Source: Desulfobacterales bacterium
Lineage (GTDB): Bacteria; Desulfobacterota; Desulfobacteria; Desulfobacterales; JAFDCJ01
Direction: 5' to 3'
Length of the DNA: 12,060 nt
Assembly (NCBI GenBank): GCA_020345785.1
Contig: CP070771.1
Location: 2,821,379 to 2,833,438, forward strand
Positions 1-6,385 of the stretch are shown here, one piece after another. The notes beneath the pieces are model-generated. The model saw only the letters and a list, made by a program, of their open reading frames with translations, was not told where the DNA came from and did no database searches. How positions within the stretch are numbered: the stretch's first letter is position 1; every line of letters begins with the position of its first letter. Made by a program: the position numbers and the translations under genes.

Positions 1-58
1 GTCATCTGTCTTCTGCCGGCCGCGCCATAGCTCCGCGGAGCGACGGCGGGTCATCTGT
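1..58. repeat. Palindromic intergenic repeat flanked by a 9-bp direct repeat
   Basis: The 9-mer GTCATCTGT occurs at 1-9 and again at 50-58. Between the copies lies a perfect 12-bp palindrome, GCTCCGCGGAGC (30-41), enclosed by CGCC (23-26) and GGCG (45-48). RNA from either strand would fold into a hairpin. The second 9-mer ends two bases before the stop codon of the sppA-like gene, so the hairpin could also protect or end that transcript, although no T-run follows on the minus strand within the window. The left boundary may lie outside the window. The style resembles dispersed palindromic repeats that I recall from Desulfobacterales genomes; this was not checked. Confidence 0.55.
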
Positions 59-59
59 A

Positions 60-1043
60 TCAATCCCCCATCGCCGCCGCCGGCCACAAATAGTAGAAGC
101 CGGTATGAAACTGGTTGAGGGATTCGGGGAGTTCCAGGGAAATGACGGATAAATCGCCGCCGCCATAACGGGTGGAGGTGTTGTAAATATTGTCATCCGG
201 ATACTCGGTGCGGCGGTAAACCACCACCTTGGCATCTTCCGGAAGATCCGCCAGCTTTTTCGCCATGGCAACCGCCTGGTCCAGGTAGCCGACCTCATCC
301 ACCATACCCAGCTCTTTGGCTTCATTGGCCAGATACACGCGGGCCGTAGAAATCTCGGCTATTGCTGTCGGATTTAACTTGCGATATTTGGCGACCAAAT
401 CGATGAACCGTATTCCCAGACGATCGGTCATGGCCTGCAGCATTTTGTTTTCTTCCGCGGTGGTTCGGCGGAAAGGCGCTCCCATGTCTTTATTAACGCC
501 GGATTTATTCACTTCAACGCCCACGCCGACTTTCTCCATTAGATCGATCACCTTGGGCCGCAGGAATATGACACCAACCGAACCGGTTAACGTCGTGGGA
601 TGGGCTAAAATATAATCCGCCGGAAGGGAAATGTAATAGCCTCCCGAAGCTGCGACACCCATCATGGCAACGACCACTTTTGCTCCGGTGCGTTTCTTAA
701 AGGTTAGGATTTCGTTAAAGAGGATATCGCTGGCCGTCACGGAACCACCCGGTGAATCAATTTTAAGTATCACCGCTCTAACGTCTTCATCTTTCTCGGC
801 CAGCCGGAGCTGAGAGACGACCTCCTGCACCACACTCGGCTTCGTGCGAATAAGACCCTCGCGGGGGGCGTCTGATATGACGCCTCTGATCGGAATTATC
901 AGAACCTTTTTATCGGCCTTGCCCTCCAAAGTGAACTCTTTGAGAGGATCCGCCTGGCTCGGAAAAAGCCTGATCTTTGGGGCTGTGCAGCCGACAAAGA
1001 CGAGGGTAATTACCGCAAGTAAAAGAAACATTGTTTTTCGCAT
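60..1043 (-). CDS. sppA: SppA-type signal peptide peptidase (S49 family), predicted lipoprotein
   Basis: This is a membrane-associated serine protease that in known members degrades cleaved signal peptides and other membrane peptides. The product is 327 aa. Residues 1-19 form a lipoprotein signal ending VFVGC, with Cys19 as the lipidation site. The S49 core follows: IDSPGG (95-100), then ASGGYY with the nucleophile Ser133, then the segment around VNKDMG with Lys185. The 52-residue Ser-Lys spacing equals that of B. subtilis SppA (Ser147/Lys199), so the catalytic dyad looks intact. It is a one-domain protein, about half the length of E. coli SppA, and anchored by lipid instead of a transmembrane helix. 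Residue +2 after Cys is Thr, not Asp, which under the E. coli Lol rule would favour the outer membrane (inference). The start is supported by the lipobox distance and a Shine-Dalgarno sequence at 1050-1056. It is transcribed alone from the promoter at 1142-1170. Confidence 0.9.
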   Translation of the reverse strand: MRKTMFLLLAVITLVFVGCTAPKIRLFPSQADPLKEFTLEGKADKKVLIIPIRGVISDAPREGLIRTKPSVVQEVVSQLRLAEKDEDVRAVILKIDSPGGSVTASDILFNEILTFKKRTGAKVVVAMMGVAASGGYYISLPADYILAHPTTLTGSVGVIFLRPKVIDLMEKVGVGVEVNKSGVNKDMGAPFRRTTAEENKMLQAMTDRLGIRFIDLVAKYRKLNPTAIAEISTARVYLANEAKELGMVDEVGYLDQAVAMAKKLADLPEDAKVVVYRRTEYPDDNIYNTSTRYGGGDLSVISLELPESLNQFHTGFYYLWPAAAMGD

Positions 1044-1049
1044 ATCCGT

Positions 1050-1056
1050 TCACCTT
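1050..1056 (-). promoter_or_regulatory. Shine-Dalgarno site of sppA
   Basis: On the minus strand the sequence reads AAGGTGA, six bases before the ATG at 1043. This site decides the start of the SppA-like lipoprotein. Confidence 0.75.
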
Positions 1057-1068
1057 GACCTTATTTAG

Positions 1069-1092
1069 TTGATTGGTTGATTAGTTGATTGA
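1069..1092. repeat. Three tandem TTGATTRR octamers in the sppA leader
   Basis: TTGATTGG (1069-1076), TTGATTAG (1077-1084) and TTGATTGA (1085-1092) stand head to tail, with looser copies continuing to about 1118 (TTTATTGGATTTAATGG and TTGGTTGA). They fall inside the predicted 5' untranslated leader of sppA, so the mRNA would carry repeated AAUCAAC-like words. No function is evident. It belongs to the same stylistic class as the other phrase repeats in this window. Confidence 0.7.
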
Positions 1093-1141
1093 GTTTATTG
1101 GATTTAATGGTTGGTTGAAATGGACAAACAGTTCAAAGGCC

Positions 1142-1170
1142 AATATAAGAGAGGCAGTTTGGCGTGTCAA
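1142..1170 (-). promoter_or_regulatory. Near-consensus sigma-70 promoter for sppA
   Basis: Read on the minus strand, a perfect -35 box TTGACA (complement of 1165-1170) is followed after exactly 17 bases by the -10 box TATATT (complement of 1142-1147). Transcription would start near 1135 and give a leader of about 90 bases. It is the best promoter match seen in the window and suggests constitutive housekeeping expression. Confidence 0.72.
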
Positions 1171-1252
1171 GAAACCACTGGGCGCTTCTCCGGCTGCCGT
1201 CCATTTAAGGACGTAATTGACGGATGTTCAAAGTTAATCTGACAAAAGAAAA

Positions 1253-1330
1253 TCAATAAAATACCAAGCACCAAAAACCAAATTCCAAACAAATCCCAAT
1301 GACCAAGATTCAAAATCTCAAACAAATGAA
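1253..1330. repeat. CCAAA/CAAAT phrase-like degenerate repeat
   Basis: This stretch is built from variants of one short word: ACCAAGC, ACCAAAA, ACCAAATT, CCAAACAAAT, CCCAATGACCAAG, TTCAAAATCTCAAACAAAT. The unit is 7-11 bases and never exact. It has no coding potential in any frame. Similar word salad recurs at 6295-6373 and 9885-10005 with other words, which suggests a family of dispersed intergenic sequences. I recall such phrases from Desulfobacterales genomes; a genome-wide count would be needed to confirm this. Confidence 0.6.
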
Positions 1331-1475
1331 CCTTATTTCATGTGGCTGATATGAAATATAAAAAAAATGCGCAGCATAAATTAATTAATCCGCCGAGCCT
1401 TCGATTTAACGACTTTCTTCGATTTTACAAGAACAGGTCATAGCCCTGAATATGCTATTTTTCACGGCGGAGTAA

Positions 1476-2501
1476 TTAGGGTAATCCAACGACCGATCTC
1501 AGGATATCGGGCCGGTTGGTGATGATGCCATCAACACCCATCTCCATTAGACGGACCATTTCGCTGCGTGAGTCGACGGTCCAAACATAGACCTCGAGCC
1601 CCAGCTGATGGGCTTCTTTCAGCAGCTCATATGTGAGGTATTTGTAAAAAGGTGCCCAATACTTGCCTCCGGCAGCCTTCACAGCCCGCGGAATTGAACC
1701 GCCAAAGTCATCTATGTCGAGACCGCCCATCCATGGCGATGGTCCGGGTTGGCCCGGTTTGATATTGTTGAGCCGAACGCCGACATGGGACAGGTAAACG
1801 GTCGCAATTTCGGGAGCAGTTTTTTGAACGTGCAACAGTGCCCGCCAGTCGAACGACAGAACACAGGCCCGTGCGGCAACTCCTTGCCCTACCAAAACCC
1901 GCACCACCGCGTCGGCCACCGTCTTCGGAGCCGGAGTGAGCGCCGGCTTTTCCGGATCGGTTTTGATTTCAACCCATAGCCCGCTTGTTGGCTTACATTG
2001 ATCTTTCACCAGCGCGACGACTTCTTCTAGGGCGGGAATACGCTCCCCATCGGCAGGTCTTTGCTCGGGATAACGGCGCGCATACTTGGTGGCGGGTTTC
2101 AGGCGGCCAACATCATAAGTTTTAAGTTGCGCAAGGGTTAGATCCTTGACTGCCGGACCAGGATGGCCCAGCCACCTGCCGTCTGTTGACCGCGCAATTT
2201 CCGGCGTTAAGGTGTAGTCGTGGTGTACCGCGAGGTTGCCGTCCGATGTCATCAAAACATCAAGCTCAACGGCATCCACTCCGATTTCACACGCCGTTTT
2301 AAAGGCCGCCAACGTGTTTTCCGGTGCAAGACCTGCGGCACCGCGATGACCGATGATGAGAAACTTTTCGGCCGGGGGATGTGCGGCACTTAATTGCGGA
2401 CGGCTTTTCTCAACCGCAAGACAGGCAGATACAGCCAGAGATACACCAATGGTAAATAGAACAATCAATAGCCGGCGGAAAAATATATCTTTTTGTTTCA
2501 T
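1476..2501 (-). CDS. Exported lipoprotein glycerophosphodiester phosphodiesterase (GDPD)
   Basis: Hydrolyses glycerophosphodiesters to sn-glycerol-3-phosphate and an alcohol outside the cytoplasm. The product is 341 aa. An N-terminal signal ends VSAC with Cys27, so it is a predicted lipoprotein. The GDPD TIM-barrel motifs are complete: GHRG with His52-Arg53, PENT with Glu61-Asn62, ELD with Glu79/Asp81, HHD with His94-Asp95, the metal ligand Glu178 in VEIK, SFDWR (216-220), VWTVD (306-310) and GVDGIITNRPD (322-332). The PEQRPADGERIPALEE segment (145-160) is typical of the longer bacterial exported GDPDs. Residue +2 after the lipidated Cys is Leu, so outer-membrane sorting is possible (inference). 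It is divergent from ugpB, whose transporter would import its product. A GlpQ-type name is possible, but the exact ortholog is uncertain. The start is fixed by the signal peptide; its Shine-Dalgarno is weak. Confidence 0.9.
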   Translation of the reverse strand: MKQKDIFFRRLLIVLFTIGVSLAVSACLAVEKSRPQLSAAHPPAEKFLIIGHRGAAGLAPENTLAAFKTACEIGVDAVELDVLMTSDGNLAVHHDYTLTPEIARSTDGRWLGHPGPAVKDLTLAQLKTYDVGRLKPATKYARRYPEQRPADGERIPALEEVVALVKDQCKPTSGLWVEIKTDPEKPALTPAPKTVADAVVRVLVGQGVAARACVLSFDWRALLHVQKTAPEIATVYLSHVGVRLNNIKPGQPGPSPWMGGLDIDDFGGSIPRAVKAAGGKYWAPFYKYLTYELLKEAHQLGLEVYVWTVDSRSEMVRLMEMGVDGIITNRPDILRSVVGLP

Positions 2502-2519
2502 CGTTGGTGATAACCTTAA

Positions 2520-2549
2520 TTTATAGGATTAATTTAAAAATACATTCAA
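2520..2549 (-). promoter_or_regulatory. Candidate promoter of the exported GDPD gene
   Basis: On the minus strand, TTGAAT (complement of 2544-2549) and TATAAA (complement of 2520-2525) are separated by 18 bases. Transcription would start about 10 bases before the ATG at 2501, so the leader would be very short. This fits the lack of a good Shine-Dalgarno sequence. AT-rich context makes chance matches likely. Confidence 0.4.
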
Positions 2550-2767
2550 AAGTTTATTAGCATATCCCAATTTGGGATTTAAACAAAATATTTGAATGAT
2601 TTTCTTGACTATTAGGTCCATAATCTGCTTAATATTTACTGCCGCCATTATAGAAAATTGATGATAGTGAGTTGCCCATTATCGACAGACATTCTTGGTT
2701 TGCTATTTTAAAGGTCAAACAAAATTTTCATAAAATTCTAATTTTCACTGTTCGCCTTCTTTCGTAA

Positions 2768-2796
2768 TTTACAGGCAGTTTATACTGCTTTATTTT
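2768..2796 (+). promoter_or_regulatory. Candidate ugpB promoter with an operator-like dyad in the spacer
   Basis: TTTACA (2768-2773) and TATTTT (2791-2796) are 17 bases apart. The spacer carries the perfect inverted repeat GCAGT (2775-2779), TTAT, ACTGC (2784-2788). A dyad placed between -35 and -10 is a common position for a repressor or MerR-type operator. Transcription would begin near 2803, giving a leader of about 60 bases. An alternative -10, TATACT (2781-2786), overlaps the dyad but lacks a -35. No regulator gene is visible next to it. Confidence 0.42.
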
Positions 2797-2850
2797 TAGA
2801 TTCAGGTGGGCCTTGAAACCTGATTTGAATCACAAACCGTAATCGAAGAA

Positions 2851-2856
2851 AGGAGG
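2851..2856 (+). promoter_or_regulatory. Strong Shine-Dalgarno site of ugpB
   Basis: A perfect AGGAGG lies eight bases before the ATG at 2865. It is the strongest ribosome-binding site in the cluster, as expected for a binding protein made in excess over its permease. An out-of-frame ATG at 2858 is too close to the site to be used. Confidence 0.8.
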
Positions 2857-2864
2857 AATGAATA

Positions 2865-4184
2865 ATGAAACTTCCAAAATGGTCACTCGCAGTTGTATTC
2901 GCCGTTCTGGCAATTTTCCCTGTCAGTGTTCTGGCCGAACAGATAACCATCAACTGGTGGCATGCCCATGGCGGTCGACTGGGGGAGAAAGTAAACGCCA
3001 TCGCAGAAGGTTTTAACAAGTCCCAGGACAAATACAAGCTGGTAGCCACGTTCAAGGGTAGCTATCCCGATACCATGACCGCCGGTATCGCGGCTTTCCG
3101 TTCCAAAAACCCGCCGCATATTTTACAGGTATTCGAAGTGGGTACCGCAACCATGATGGCCGCCCGCGGAGCGATTAAACCGGTCTACGAAGTCATGGCG
3201 GAATCGGGACTGCCGTTCGATCCTAAGGCCTATCTGCCGACCGTAACCGGCTACTACACCACACCCGACGGCAAAATGCTGTCTATGCCGTTCAACAGCT
3301 CGACCCCGATACTTTATTACAATGTTGCCGCCTTTGAAAAAGCGGGCCTGGATCCGAACAAACCGCCCAAAACCTGGCCGGAAGTCGAAGCGTACGCCAA
3401 AAAATTAGTCGCTGCCGGTTATCCGGGCGGCTTTTCAACGGCCTGGATATCCTGGATCCACATCGAAAACTTCAGCGCGTGGCACAACGTTCCCATTGGA
3501 ACCAAAGATAACGGCTTCGGCGGCCTGGATACGGAATACGTTTACAACAGTCCGCTCCATGTCAAACACATTAAGCAGCTGGCCGACTGGCAACAGGACA
3601 AAGTTTTCATCTACGGCGGGCGGCGCAACCTGGGCAACGCCAAATTCTCATCCGAGGAAGTCGCGATGTATACCGAATCCTCGGCAGGATATGCAGGTTT
3701 TAAAAATACCTGTAAGTTTCCGTTTCGAACCAGCATGCTGCCTTACTGGCCCGATGCGCCGGGTGCGCCTCAAAACACCATTATCGGCGGCGCCAGCCTG
3801 TGGGTGATGGCCGGCCATTCTCAAAAGGAATATGAAGGCGTGGCCACATTTTTCACCTATCTGTCCTCTCCCGCCGTTCAGGCGGACTGGCACCAGTTCA
3901 CCGGTTATTTGCCGATCACCACGGATGCCTATTACCTGACAAAAGGCCAGGGCTTTTATGAAGAAAATCCGGGAATGGAAACGGCCCTGAAACAAATGAC
4001 GCTTCATGAACCGACCGCGAATTCCAAGGGACTGCGATTCGGCAATTACCCGCAGGTACGCGACATCAATTACACCGAACTCGAAGCGATCTTTGCCGGC
4101 AAGAAGACGGCTCAAGAAGGGCTGAACGATGCTGTTGCGGCGGGCAATAAACTGCTGCGCAAGTTCGAAGAGGCCAACAAGTAA
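2865..4184 (+). CDS. ugpB: sn-glycerol-3-phosphate ABC transporter, periplasmic binding protein UgpB
   Basis: Binds G3P or glycerophosphodiesters in the periplasm and delivers them to UgpAE. The product is 439 aa, against 438 in E. coli UgpB. Residues 1-24 form a signal peptide ending VLA before EQ, with no lipobox Cys, so the protein is soluble. Family signatures run through the whole length: KGSYPDT (64-70), GIAAFR (74-79), QVFEVGTATMMA (88-99), PFNSSTPILYYN (142-153), ENFSAW (201-206), IIGGASLWVM (306-315), TGYLPIT (346-352) and KGLRFGNYPQVR (388-399). Residues matching the E. coli ligand pocket as I recall it are present: Tyr67, Glu91, Ser146, Ser272/273, Gly308-309, Tyr348 and Arg399. 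First gene of the cluster. A strong hairpin lies directly downstream, which would favour higher expression of ugpB than of the permeases. Confidence 0.95.
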   Translation: MKLPKWSLAVVFAVLAIFPVSVLAEQITINWWHAHGGRLGEKVNAIAEGFNKSQDKYKLVATFKGSYPDTMTAGIAAFRSKNPPHILQVFEVGTATMMAARGAIKPVYEVMAESGLPFDPKAYLPTVTGYYTTPDGKMLSMPFNSSTPILYYNVAAFEKAGLDPNKPPKTWPEVEAYAKKLVAAGYPGGFSTAWISWIHIENFSAWHNVPIGTKDNGFGGLDTEYVYNSPLHVKHIKQLADWQQDKVFIYGGRRNLGNAKFSSEEVAMYTESSAGYAGFKNTCKFPFRTSMLPYWPDAPGAPQNTIIGGASLWVMAGHSQKEYEGVATFFTYLSSPAVQADWHQFTGYLPITTDAYYLTKGQGFYEENPGMETALKQMTLHEPTANSKGLRFGNYPQVRDINYTELEAIFAGKKTAQEGLNDAVAAGNKLLRKFEEANK

Positions 4185-4193
4185 ATTCCTCAA

Positions 4194-4219
4194 GCCGGGC
4201 TCATGCAAATGGGCCCGGC
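4194..4219 (+). promoter_or_regulatory. GNRA-capped hairpin after ugpB
   Basis: An 11-bp stem (4194-4204 with 4209-4219, ten Watson-Crick pairs and one G-U) is closed by the tetraloop GCAA, a very stable GNRA loop. It lies ten bases after the ugpB stop. There is no T-run directly behind it; a short one occurs at 4236-4241, too far for a classical terminator. By analogy with hairpins after other binding-protein genes, such as the malE-malF spacer, it probably stabilises ugpB mRNA or partly attenuates transcription into ugpA. Confidence 0.7.
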
Positions 4220-4296
4220 CTACACCGTTTCCAAGTTTTTTCTTAATTAGGACCAGTTGGAAGTTATCCGCTGACAGTTATGGGTAAATAATCCAG

Positions 4297-5178
4297 ATGG
4301 CAAAACGTGTTGTTTTCAAACAGAAATTTTTGCCCTACCTTCTGGTAATACCCCAGATTATCATCACTATCGTCTTTTTTATCTGGCCGGCTTCCCAGGC
4401 ACTCTACCAGTCGCTCCTGCGGGAAGATCCTTTCGGTCTTTCATCGGAGTTCGTGGGTTTGGCAAACTTTGCCTACATCTTCACCGATGACATTTATCTG
4501 AACTCCATATATGTGACCGCTATTTTCAGTTTCTCAGTGGCAGCCATCGCCATGTCAACGGCCCTGCTGTTGGCGGTGATGGCCGACCGGGCCGTTCGCG
4601 CAGCAACCACCTATAAAACTTTCATCATATGGCCTTATGCGGTCGCGCCGGTGGTGGCTGCGGTTCTGTGGTATTTTTTATTTAATCCAACCGTGGGAAT
4701 GGTTAGTTTTTTTCTAAAATCAATCGGATATGAATGGAACCATGCCCTCAATGGTAATCAGGCGATGCTGCTGGTCATTATAGCAGCGGCCTGGCGCGAG
4801 ATCTCCTACAATTTTTTATTTTTCCTGGCCGGGCTTCAGGCCATACCCAAATCGTTTATTGAGGCCGCCGCCATTGACGGTGCATCCCCGGCCAGGCGAT
4901 TTTGGACTATCGTCTTTCCGTTGTTGTCCCCCACCACCTTCTTTTTAATCGTCATGAATATTGTTTACGCCTTTTTCGATACCTTCGGTGTCATCCATGC
5001 CATTACAGAAGGGGGACCGAATGAGGCCACCAACATCATGGTATACAAGGTATATCGTGACGGCTTTCTGAATCTGGACCAGGGCGGCTCTGCCGCCCAA
5101 TCGGTTATACTGATGATTGTGGTTATTTCACTGACAGTGATTCAGTTTCGTTACATCGAAAGAAAAGTGCACTACTAG
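4297..5178 (+). CDS. ugpA: sn-glycerol-3-phosphate ABC transporter, permease UgpA
   Basis: One half of the inner-membrane channel that imports G3P together with UgpE. The product is 293 aa, against 295 in E. coli. Hydrophobic segments lie at about 12-32, 73-95, 108-130, 156-176, 210-230 and 266-285. UgpA-specific stretches are clear: LPYLLVIPQ (12-20), [15 protein letters not shown] (111-125), the EAA loop that docks on the ATPase ([10 protein letters not shown], 189-198) and [13 protein letters not shown] (223-235). The EAA motif is intact. The start is chosen by family length; there is no good Shine-Dalgarno in front of the ATG, so translation may be weak compared with ugpB. It is followed by a 267-bp spacer with an inverted-repeat element before ugpE. 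Confidence 0.94.
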   Translation: MAKRVVFKQKFLPYLLVIPQIIITIVFFIWPASQALYQSLLREDPFGLSSEFVGLANFAYIFTDDIYLNSIYVTAIFSFSVAAIAMSTALLLAVMADRAVRAATTYKTFIIWPYAVAPVVAAVLWYFLFNPTVGMVSFFLKSIGYEWNHALNGNQAMLLVIIAAAWREISYNFLFFLAGLQAIPKSFIEAAAIDGASPARRFWTIVFPLLSPTTFFLIVMNIVYAFFDTFGVIHAITEGGPNEATNIMVYKVYRDGFLNLDQGGSAAQSVILMIVVISLTVIQFRYIERKVHY

Positions 5179-5225
5179 TTCTATTTTGTCATATAATTTA
5201 CTGCTCTATCCCCTAAATATATAAG

Positions 5226-5254
5226 AAGGAGATAGCGAAACAATGAATGCCTAA
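5226..5254 (+). promoter_or_regulatory. Stranded ribosome-binding site and start codon before the repeat
   Basis: AAGGAGA (5226-5232) is followed ten bases later by ATG (5243-5245), a normal translation start. The frame stops after three codons (ATG AAT GCC TAA). The stop lies inside the left arm of the inverted-repeat element that begins here. The true ugpE start at 5446 has only a weak AGG (5435-5437). This looks like the former start site of ugpE, cut off by an insertion (inference). It could instead be a leader mini-ORF. Confidence 0.5.
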
Positions 5255-5376
5255 AATGACCTAAATTGCCAAAAATGCCTAAAATTATGGAAACGCTGCG
5301 CTTAGTCTTTTTTATAAAAGTGATGGAACACCAAAATTTTAGCTCATTTTAGTTCATTTTAAATTTTTGCTCATTT
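5247..5376. mobile_element. MITE-like AT-rich inverted-repeat element between ugpA and ugpE
   Basis: The left arm (5247-5290) is made of words such as TGCCTAAAATGACC, TAAATTGCC and TGCCTAAAATTATGG. The right arm (5331-5376) reads CCAAAATTTTAGCTCATTTT and continues with TAGTTCATTTTA words. The right arm is the reverse complement of the left with a few mismatches and gaps; the inner 12 bases (CTAAAATTATGG versus CTAAAATTTTGG) match at 11 positions. A central 40 bp (5291-5330) is unpaired. There is no open reading frame, so it would be a non-autonomous element. No clear target-site duplication was found. The transcript would fold into a long imperfect hairpin between the permease genes. Confidence 0.55.
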
Positions 5377-5445
5377 TCTCAATCAAAATTAAATCCGTAT
5401 AAAAGTCGATAATATATTTTGCCAGGATAGGGATAGGTATCACAT

Positions 5446-6288
5446 ATGGTAGAACATCGCCCATGGCTGACCTTTCTAACCCACGCTGTGCTGATCGGCG
5501 GGTGTCTGATTATCGCATTTCCCATTTACATCACCTTTGTCGCCTCCAGTCACAGCCTGGATGACATTACATCAACGTTTCCGCTGTTGCCGGGAGGTCA
5601 CCTGATCGAAAATTATACCCGAGCACTCTCGGTGGGTCCGCGGGATCTGGGAGCCACCGTCGGTACCATGATGCTAAACAGCCTGATCATGGCTCTGGGT
5701 ATAGCTTTCGGCAAGATTTTTATCTCCCTGTTGGCCGCCTTCGCCATTGTCTATTTTAACTTTCGCTTTCGCATGCTCTTCTTCTGGATGATTTTTATCA
5801 CCCTGATGCTGCCGGTCGAGGTGCGAATTTTGCCCACCTATAAGGTCGCGGCCGATTTAAAACTGCTGGACACATACTCGGGACTGATCTTTCCCTTGAT
5901 CGCCTCAGCTACTGCCACTTTCTTGTTTCGCCAGTTTTTTATGACCATCCCCGACGAGCTTTGCGAGGCCCATCGCATCGACGGCGGAGGACCGCTGCGC
6001 TTCTTTTTTGATATCCTTTTGCCCATGTCCCGCACCTCGATTGCCGCGCTTTTTGTGATCCTGTTCATTTATGGGTGGAATCAGTATCTCTGGCCGCTGC
6101 TGATCACGAATGACGAAAGCTACTATACGCTTCTGATCGGAATCAAGCGCATGCTGGATGTCGGCGAAGGACAGGCTGAATGGAATATCATCATGGCATC
6201 GGCCATGCTGGCCATGATTCCGCCGGTGCTGGTGGTGATCCTTATGCAGAAACAGTTTGTCAAAGGAATGACGGAAACGGAAAAATAG
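5446..6288 (+). CDS. ugpE: sn-glycerol-3-phosphate ABC transporter, permease UgpE
   Basis: Second channel subunit of the G3P importer. The product is 280 aa, against 281 in E. coli, and the N-terminus MVEHRPWLT aligns with E. coli MIENRPWLT, which fixes the start at 5446. Hydrophobic segments lie at about 11-33, 76-103, 110-128, 145-166, 197-220 and 248-267. [20 protein letters not shown] (112-131) and [14 protein letters not shown] (154-167) are characteristic. The EAA loop reads [10 protein letters not shown] (174-183): the third position is His instead of Ala, and the usual GAS is GGG, a mild departure at the ATPase contact. The ATG has a weak Shine-Dalgarno, and the gene sits behind the inverted-repeat element, so its expression may depend on read-through or on a possible TATAAA at 5398-5403. 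Confidence 0.94.
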   Translation: MVEHRPWLTFLTHAVLIGGCLIIAFPIYITFVASSHSLDDITSTFPLLPGGHLIENYTRALSVGPRDLGATVGTMMLNSLIMALGIAFGKIFISLLAAFAIVYFNFRFRMLFFWMIFITLMLPVEVRILPTYKVAADLKLLDTYSGLIFPLIASATATFLFRQFFMTIPDELCEAHRIDGGGPLRFFFDILLPMSRTSIAALFVILFIYGWNQYLWPLLITNDESYYTLLIGIKRMLDVGEGQAEWNIIMASAMLAMIPPVLVVILMQKQFVKGMTETEK

Positions 6289-6294
6289 GGGGTT

Positions 6295-6320
6295 AATAGT
6301 TATTGGTTATTTGTTATTGG
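6295..6320. repeat. GTTATTGG phrase repeat between ugpE and ugpC
   Basis: The words AGTTATTGG, TTATTTG and TTATTGG follow one another directly after the ugpE stop. It is a degenerate 7-8 base unit and noncoding. An open frame runs from 6311 through this and the next repeat into ugpC, but that extension is not part of the family protein. Confidence 0.55.
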
Positions 6321-6342
6321 AAATCGATAGAATGCCGATAAC

Positions 6343-6373
6343 ATTCCGCAATCCGCATTCCGAAATCCGAATT
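6343..6373. repeat. ATTCCGCA/ATCCGC phrase repeat ahead of ugpC
   Basis: ATTCCGCA, ATCCGC, ATTCCGAA and ATCCGAATT stand in tandem with a 6-8 base period. The repeat ends just before the GGGAG Shine-Dalgarno (6375-6379) of ugpC, so the two phrase repeats make up most of the 97-bp ugpE-ugpC spacer. Confidence 0.6.
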
Positions 6374-6385
6374 CGGGAGTCTGCC

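Larger units (their letters stand above)
1044..1475. other. 432-bp spacer between sppA and the exported GDPD gene
   Basis: This gene-free stretch holds the sppA promoter and leader (1044-1170), the TTGATTRR octamer repeat, and a CCAAA-rich phrase repeat (about 1253-1330). An 8-bp inverted repeat, TATTTCAT (1334-1341) and ATGAAATA (1351-1358), has a 9-base loop. A CCGCCG (1391-1396) and CGGCGG (1464-1469) pair lies about 70 bp apart just beyond the stop of the GDPD gene. No convincing rho-independent terminator for the GDPD gene and no plausible small gene were seen. Confidence 0.6.
2502..2864. other. AT-rich divergent control region between the GDPD gene and ugpB
   Basis: This 363-bp gene-free spacer separates two divergent genes of the same pathway, so both may be controlled from it. 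It holds a minus-strand promoter close to the GDPD gene (2520-2549), a plus-strand promoter with an operator-like dyad before ugpB (2768-2796), and the strong ugpB ribosome-binding site. TTGACT at 2605-2610 could belong to a further promoter, but the spacing to TAATAT (2630-2635) is 19 bases. No convincing pair of PhoB-type CTGTCAT repeats at 11-bp spacing was found. Confidence 0.6.

Noticed and set aside
2..325. 107-codon minus-strand frame at the left edge
   Set aside because: It overlaps the end of the sppA-like gene in another frame, and its product is an unlikely Trp/Arg/Pro-rich string.
1245..1330. CRISPR-like array
   Set aside because: The units are 7-11 bases, inexact and without unique spacers, and no cas genes are present.
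2713..2750. Possible PhoB box before ugpB (TTTTCAT and TTTTCAC words)
   Set aside because: The two words are 17 bp apart at their starts, not 11, and they lack the CTG of the CTGTCAT consensus.
3648..4208. 186-codon open frame on the minus strand
   Set aside because: It lies inside ugpB, which has full-length family similarity, a signal peptide and a strong ribosome-binding site; the opposite frame shows no recognisable domain.
4236..4241. Terminator T-run after ugpB
   Set aside because: It lies about 17 bases beyond the hairpin, too far for a rho-independent terminator, and the operon continues with ugpA.
6311..6385. Longer ugpC start adding 25 residues
   Set aside because: The extension is translated phrase repeat, does not match UgpC N-termini, and the ATG at 6386 has its own Shine-Dalgarno.
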